This document shows positions 5,956 to 7,019 of a DNA stretch of 7,019 nt, one piece after another (position 1 is the stretch's first letter; each line of letters opens with the position of its first letter). This stretch comes from an uncultured Parabacteroides sp. (GTDB lineage Bacteria; Bacteroidota; Bacteroidia; Bacteroidales; Tannerellaceae): the NCBI GenBank assembly GCA_947074335.1, contig CAMTPG010000141.1:1-7019 (forward strand). The letters run 5' to 3'. The position numbers were made by a program, and so were the translations under genes. The notes beneath the pieces were generated by a model, which saw nothing but the letters and a program-made list of their open reading frames with translations, did not search any database and had not been told where the DNA came from.

Positions 5956-6033
5956 AATCCTGTCAGGATTCCTTTAAATCCTGACAGGATTTTATAAAAT
6001 CACGACAAGATTTCATTAAATCCTGACGTGATT
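5956..6033. repeat. Four 15-bp palindromes at exact 21-bp period
   Basis: Units start at 5956, 5977, 5998 and 6019: AATCCTGTCAGGATT, AATCCTGACAGGATT, AATCACGACAAGATT and AATCCTGACGTGATT, separated by 6-nt A/T-rich spacers (CCTTTA, TTATAA, TCATTA). Units 1 and 2 are each perfect 7-1-7 palindromes and are exact reverse complements of one another. Units 3 and 4 are imperfect alone, but pair with each other: the left arm of unit 3 matches the right arm of unit 4 perfectly, with only the centre and one further mismatch in between. The array therefore folds as two successive hairpins (5956-5991 and 5995-6036). It lies 68 bases after the NADH dehydrogenase stop and may terminate that transcript; TTTTA follows the first stem. 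It is too short in period, and too uniform in its spacers, for CRISPR. Confidence 0.85.
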
Positions 6034-6175
6034 TTAATAATCCACTGCAAATGGATAATTTTTTCGTTGCCATAAGTCATTATAAATTACAGCAACTCAT
6101 TTAATTACCGTTTAAACTCGTTGAAGATTTTGTATCAAAGCGAATAACCGCTTATTATATCAGAAATTATGCCAT

Positions 6176-6213
6176 AAAAAAGAGCTGCATTTCACACTTT
6201 GGATGCAGCTCTT
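6176..6213 (-). terminator. Intrinsic terminator of the bacterioferritin transcript
   Basis: An 11-bp perfect stem (6180-6190 AAGAGCTGCAT with 6203-6213 ATGCAGCTCTT) closes a 12-nt loop. On the minus strand the stem runs directly into a U-tract (the A-run at 6176-6181). The plus strand lacks a comparable T-run. It lies about 150 nt beyond the bacterioferritin stop, leaving a long 3' untranslated region. Confidence 0.8.
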
Positions 6214-6360
6214 CTCCTATTTTCCGATGAATTGTTTTTTGTCTTTGATTAGTCTTCTCACACTTTCATGATTAATTTTATTTTTTATGAAAAGTCTTCA
6301 TCAATTTTCTGAAAAAACTCCATTTATTTCGGAAAAATCTTGTAATACTTACTATCTTTT

Positions 6361-6900
6361 CTATTCCATACCTACATCAACTGAACCACTCTCTTCTTTT
6401 TTATCTACGCGCTGAATTGTCTGTAGTGCCAGATAAGTTATGCCAAAACGTTCAAAGTTATCACCTTCGATATCGAACGTATCCTGATGTTCTTCTTCAA
6501 TTTGAACCAGACGTTCGAAAAGTCGTTTCGATGTAGAATCGCCGGCTGCCGAACATTGGGAGGCATAATCATTATATAAATCCACCGTATCACTTTCCAT
6601 CTTGGCAGCAATGGCCAGGATATTTTTTATATCTACATCCACTATATCATCTTTCTTATTCAGATAAGTAATATCGCCTCCGGGTTTCATAATTACATCG
6701 CCCCGCAAAAACATGATACGATCGGCAAACATATGGATATGCTCCATTTCGGTAATTGCGATTTTACGGAACAGATTAGAAAGATGCGTATACCCTTTAT
6801 CTTCAAAATGTGCCTGAAAATAAATATATTGCAAAACGGTTTGAATTTCTTTGGCTACTCCTTTATTGAGTAACTCAATGCTTTTCTCTTTTAATGCCAT
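6361..6900 (-). CDS. bfr: Bacterioferritin-type iron-storage protein
   Basis: A 179-residue four-helix ferritin-like protein; the family assembles 24-subunit cytoplasmic shells that oxidise Fe2+ at a di-iron site and store ferric iron. The ligands appear in order and at the standard bacterioferritin numbering for the first half: E18 (KEIQTVLQY), E51 and H54 (ITEMEHIHMFADRI), then E102 (KMESDTVDLYNDYA), E135 and H138 (QIEEEHQDTF). M52 occupies the position of the haem-ligating methionine known from E. coli Bfr, so haem binding between subunit pairs is plausible. The C-terminus is about 20 residues longer than E. coli Bfr (158 residues) and ends in an acidic, likely disordered tail. ATG at 6900 begins the conserved helix A. 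It is a single-gene unit with its own terminator. Upstream bases (6901-7019) show no recognisable promoter or Fur-type box. Alternatives such as Dps-like or rubrerythrin proteins fit the ligand spacing less well. Confidence 0.9.
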   Translation of the reverse strand: MALKEKSIELLNKGVAKEIQTVLQYIYFQAHFEDKGYTHLSNLFRKIAITEMEHIHMFADRIMFLRGDVIMKPGGDITYLNKKDDIVDVDIKNILAIAAKMESDTVDLYNDYASQCSAAGDSTSKRLFERLVQIEEEHQDTFDIEGDNFERFGITYLALQTIQRVDKKEESGSVDVGME

Positions 6901-7019
6901 GTTATTTTGGATTTAATATTGTATTAGAATAACTGATTTTTAAGGATAAAAGTTCCAATATCAGATCAAATAAAAATGGCTGATCTTGTTTATCAAAAAA
7001 GAAAACGGGACATTAAAAA
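6901..7019. other. Upstream region of the bacterioferritin gene, no defined signals
   Basis: AT-rich sequence ending at the window edge. A weak inverted repeat AGATCA/TGATCT (6963-6968 with 6981-6986) is present but has no U-tract on either side. No TAnnTTTG element is found on the minus strand. Confidence 0.5.

Larger units (their letters stand above)
5888..6360. other. Long gene-free spacer with repeats and a terminator
   Basis: Apart from the four-unit palindrome array (5956-6033) and the terminator (6176-6213), I find no gene. A 25-codon plus-strand frame from ATG 5908 ends inside the array and has no visible support. Minus-strand bases between the bacterioferritin stop and its terminator (6214-6360) contain only short frames without starts. 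The segment 6034-6175 is AT-rich and featureless. Confidence 0.6.

Noticed and set aside
5908..5985. 25-codon plus-strand frame after the NADH dehydrogenase
   Set aside because: No ribosome-binding signal or domain, and it ends inside the palindrome array.
5956..6033. Palindrome array read as a CRISPR array
   Set aside because: The period is only 21 bp with 6-nt spacers, units are palindromic, and no cas gene is nearby.
6963..6986. Inverted repeat AGATCA/TGATCT as a terminator
   Set aside because: Only 6 bp, AT-rich loop, and no U-tract on either strand.

Overview
The window looks like chromosomal DNA of an anaerobic or microaerophilic member of the Bacteroidota, probably Bacteroidales. Grounds: the protein families (pyruvate:ferredoxin oxidoreductase, type II NADH dehydrogenase, a Bacteroidales-like bacterioferritin), moderate-GC genes set in AT-rich spacers, weak Shine-Dalgarno signals, and two copies of TATCTTTG, which fits the Bacteroidetes -7 promoter element TAnnTTTG. 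The lineage is an inference; no rRNA or marker gene is present.

Layout. (1) 1-560, plus strand: the last 185 codons of pyruvate:ferredoxin (flavodoxin) oxidoreductase. (2) 561-849: AT-rich spacer, closed by a strong bidirectional terminator at 850-883. (3) 870-1316, minus: a Fur-family metalloregulator. It is divergent from (4) 1420-3378, plus: a P1B-2-type Zn/Cd/Pb-exporting ATPase with a His/Cys-rich N-terminal tail in place of an HMA domain. The two genes share a very symmetrical control region (1338-1392): two identical -7 boxes lie equidistant from a TTGCAA-N5-TTGCAA inverted repeat. (5) 3379-3593: a non-coding stretch dominated by a large two-part hairpin (3455-3534). (6) 3594-3764, minus: an undescribed remnant, the C-terminal tail of a sensor histidine kinase with its ATP-binding G2 box. 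It sits directly behind (7) 3775-4488, minus: a DUF169 protein of unknown function. (8) 4589-5887, plus: type II NADH:quinone oxidoreductase. (9) 5888-6360: a spacer holding four 15-bp palindromes at an exact 21-bp period and a terminator for the next gene. (10) 6361-6900, minus: bacterioferritin.

How the genes relate. The regulator and the ATPase form a clear metal-resistance module, probably autoregulated from the shared operator. The other genes share a redox/metal theme (pyruvate oxidation to reduced ferredoxin, NADH oxidation at the membrane, iron storage), but each appears to be its own transcription unit and no operon joins them. No complete new multi-gene system is visible. The items most worth a second look are the symmetrical metalloregulator control region, the 21-bp palindrome array, the 80-nt hairpin behind the ATPase, and the histidine-kinase remnant.
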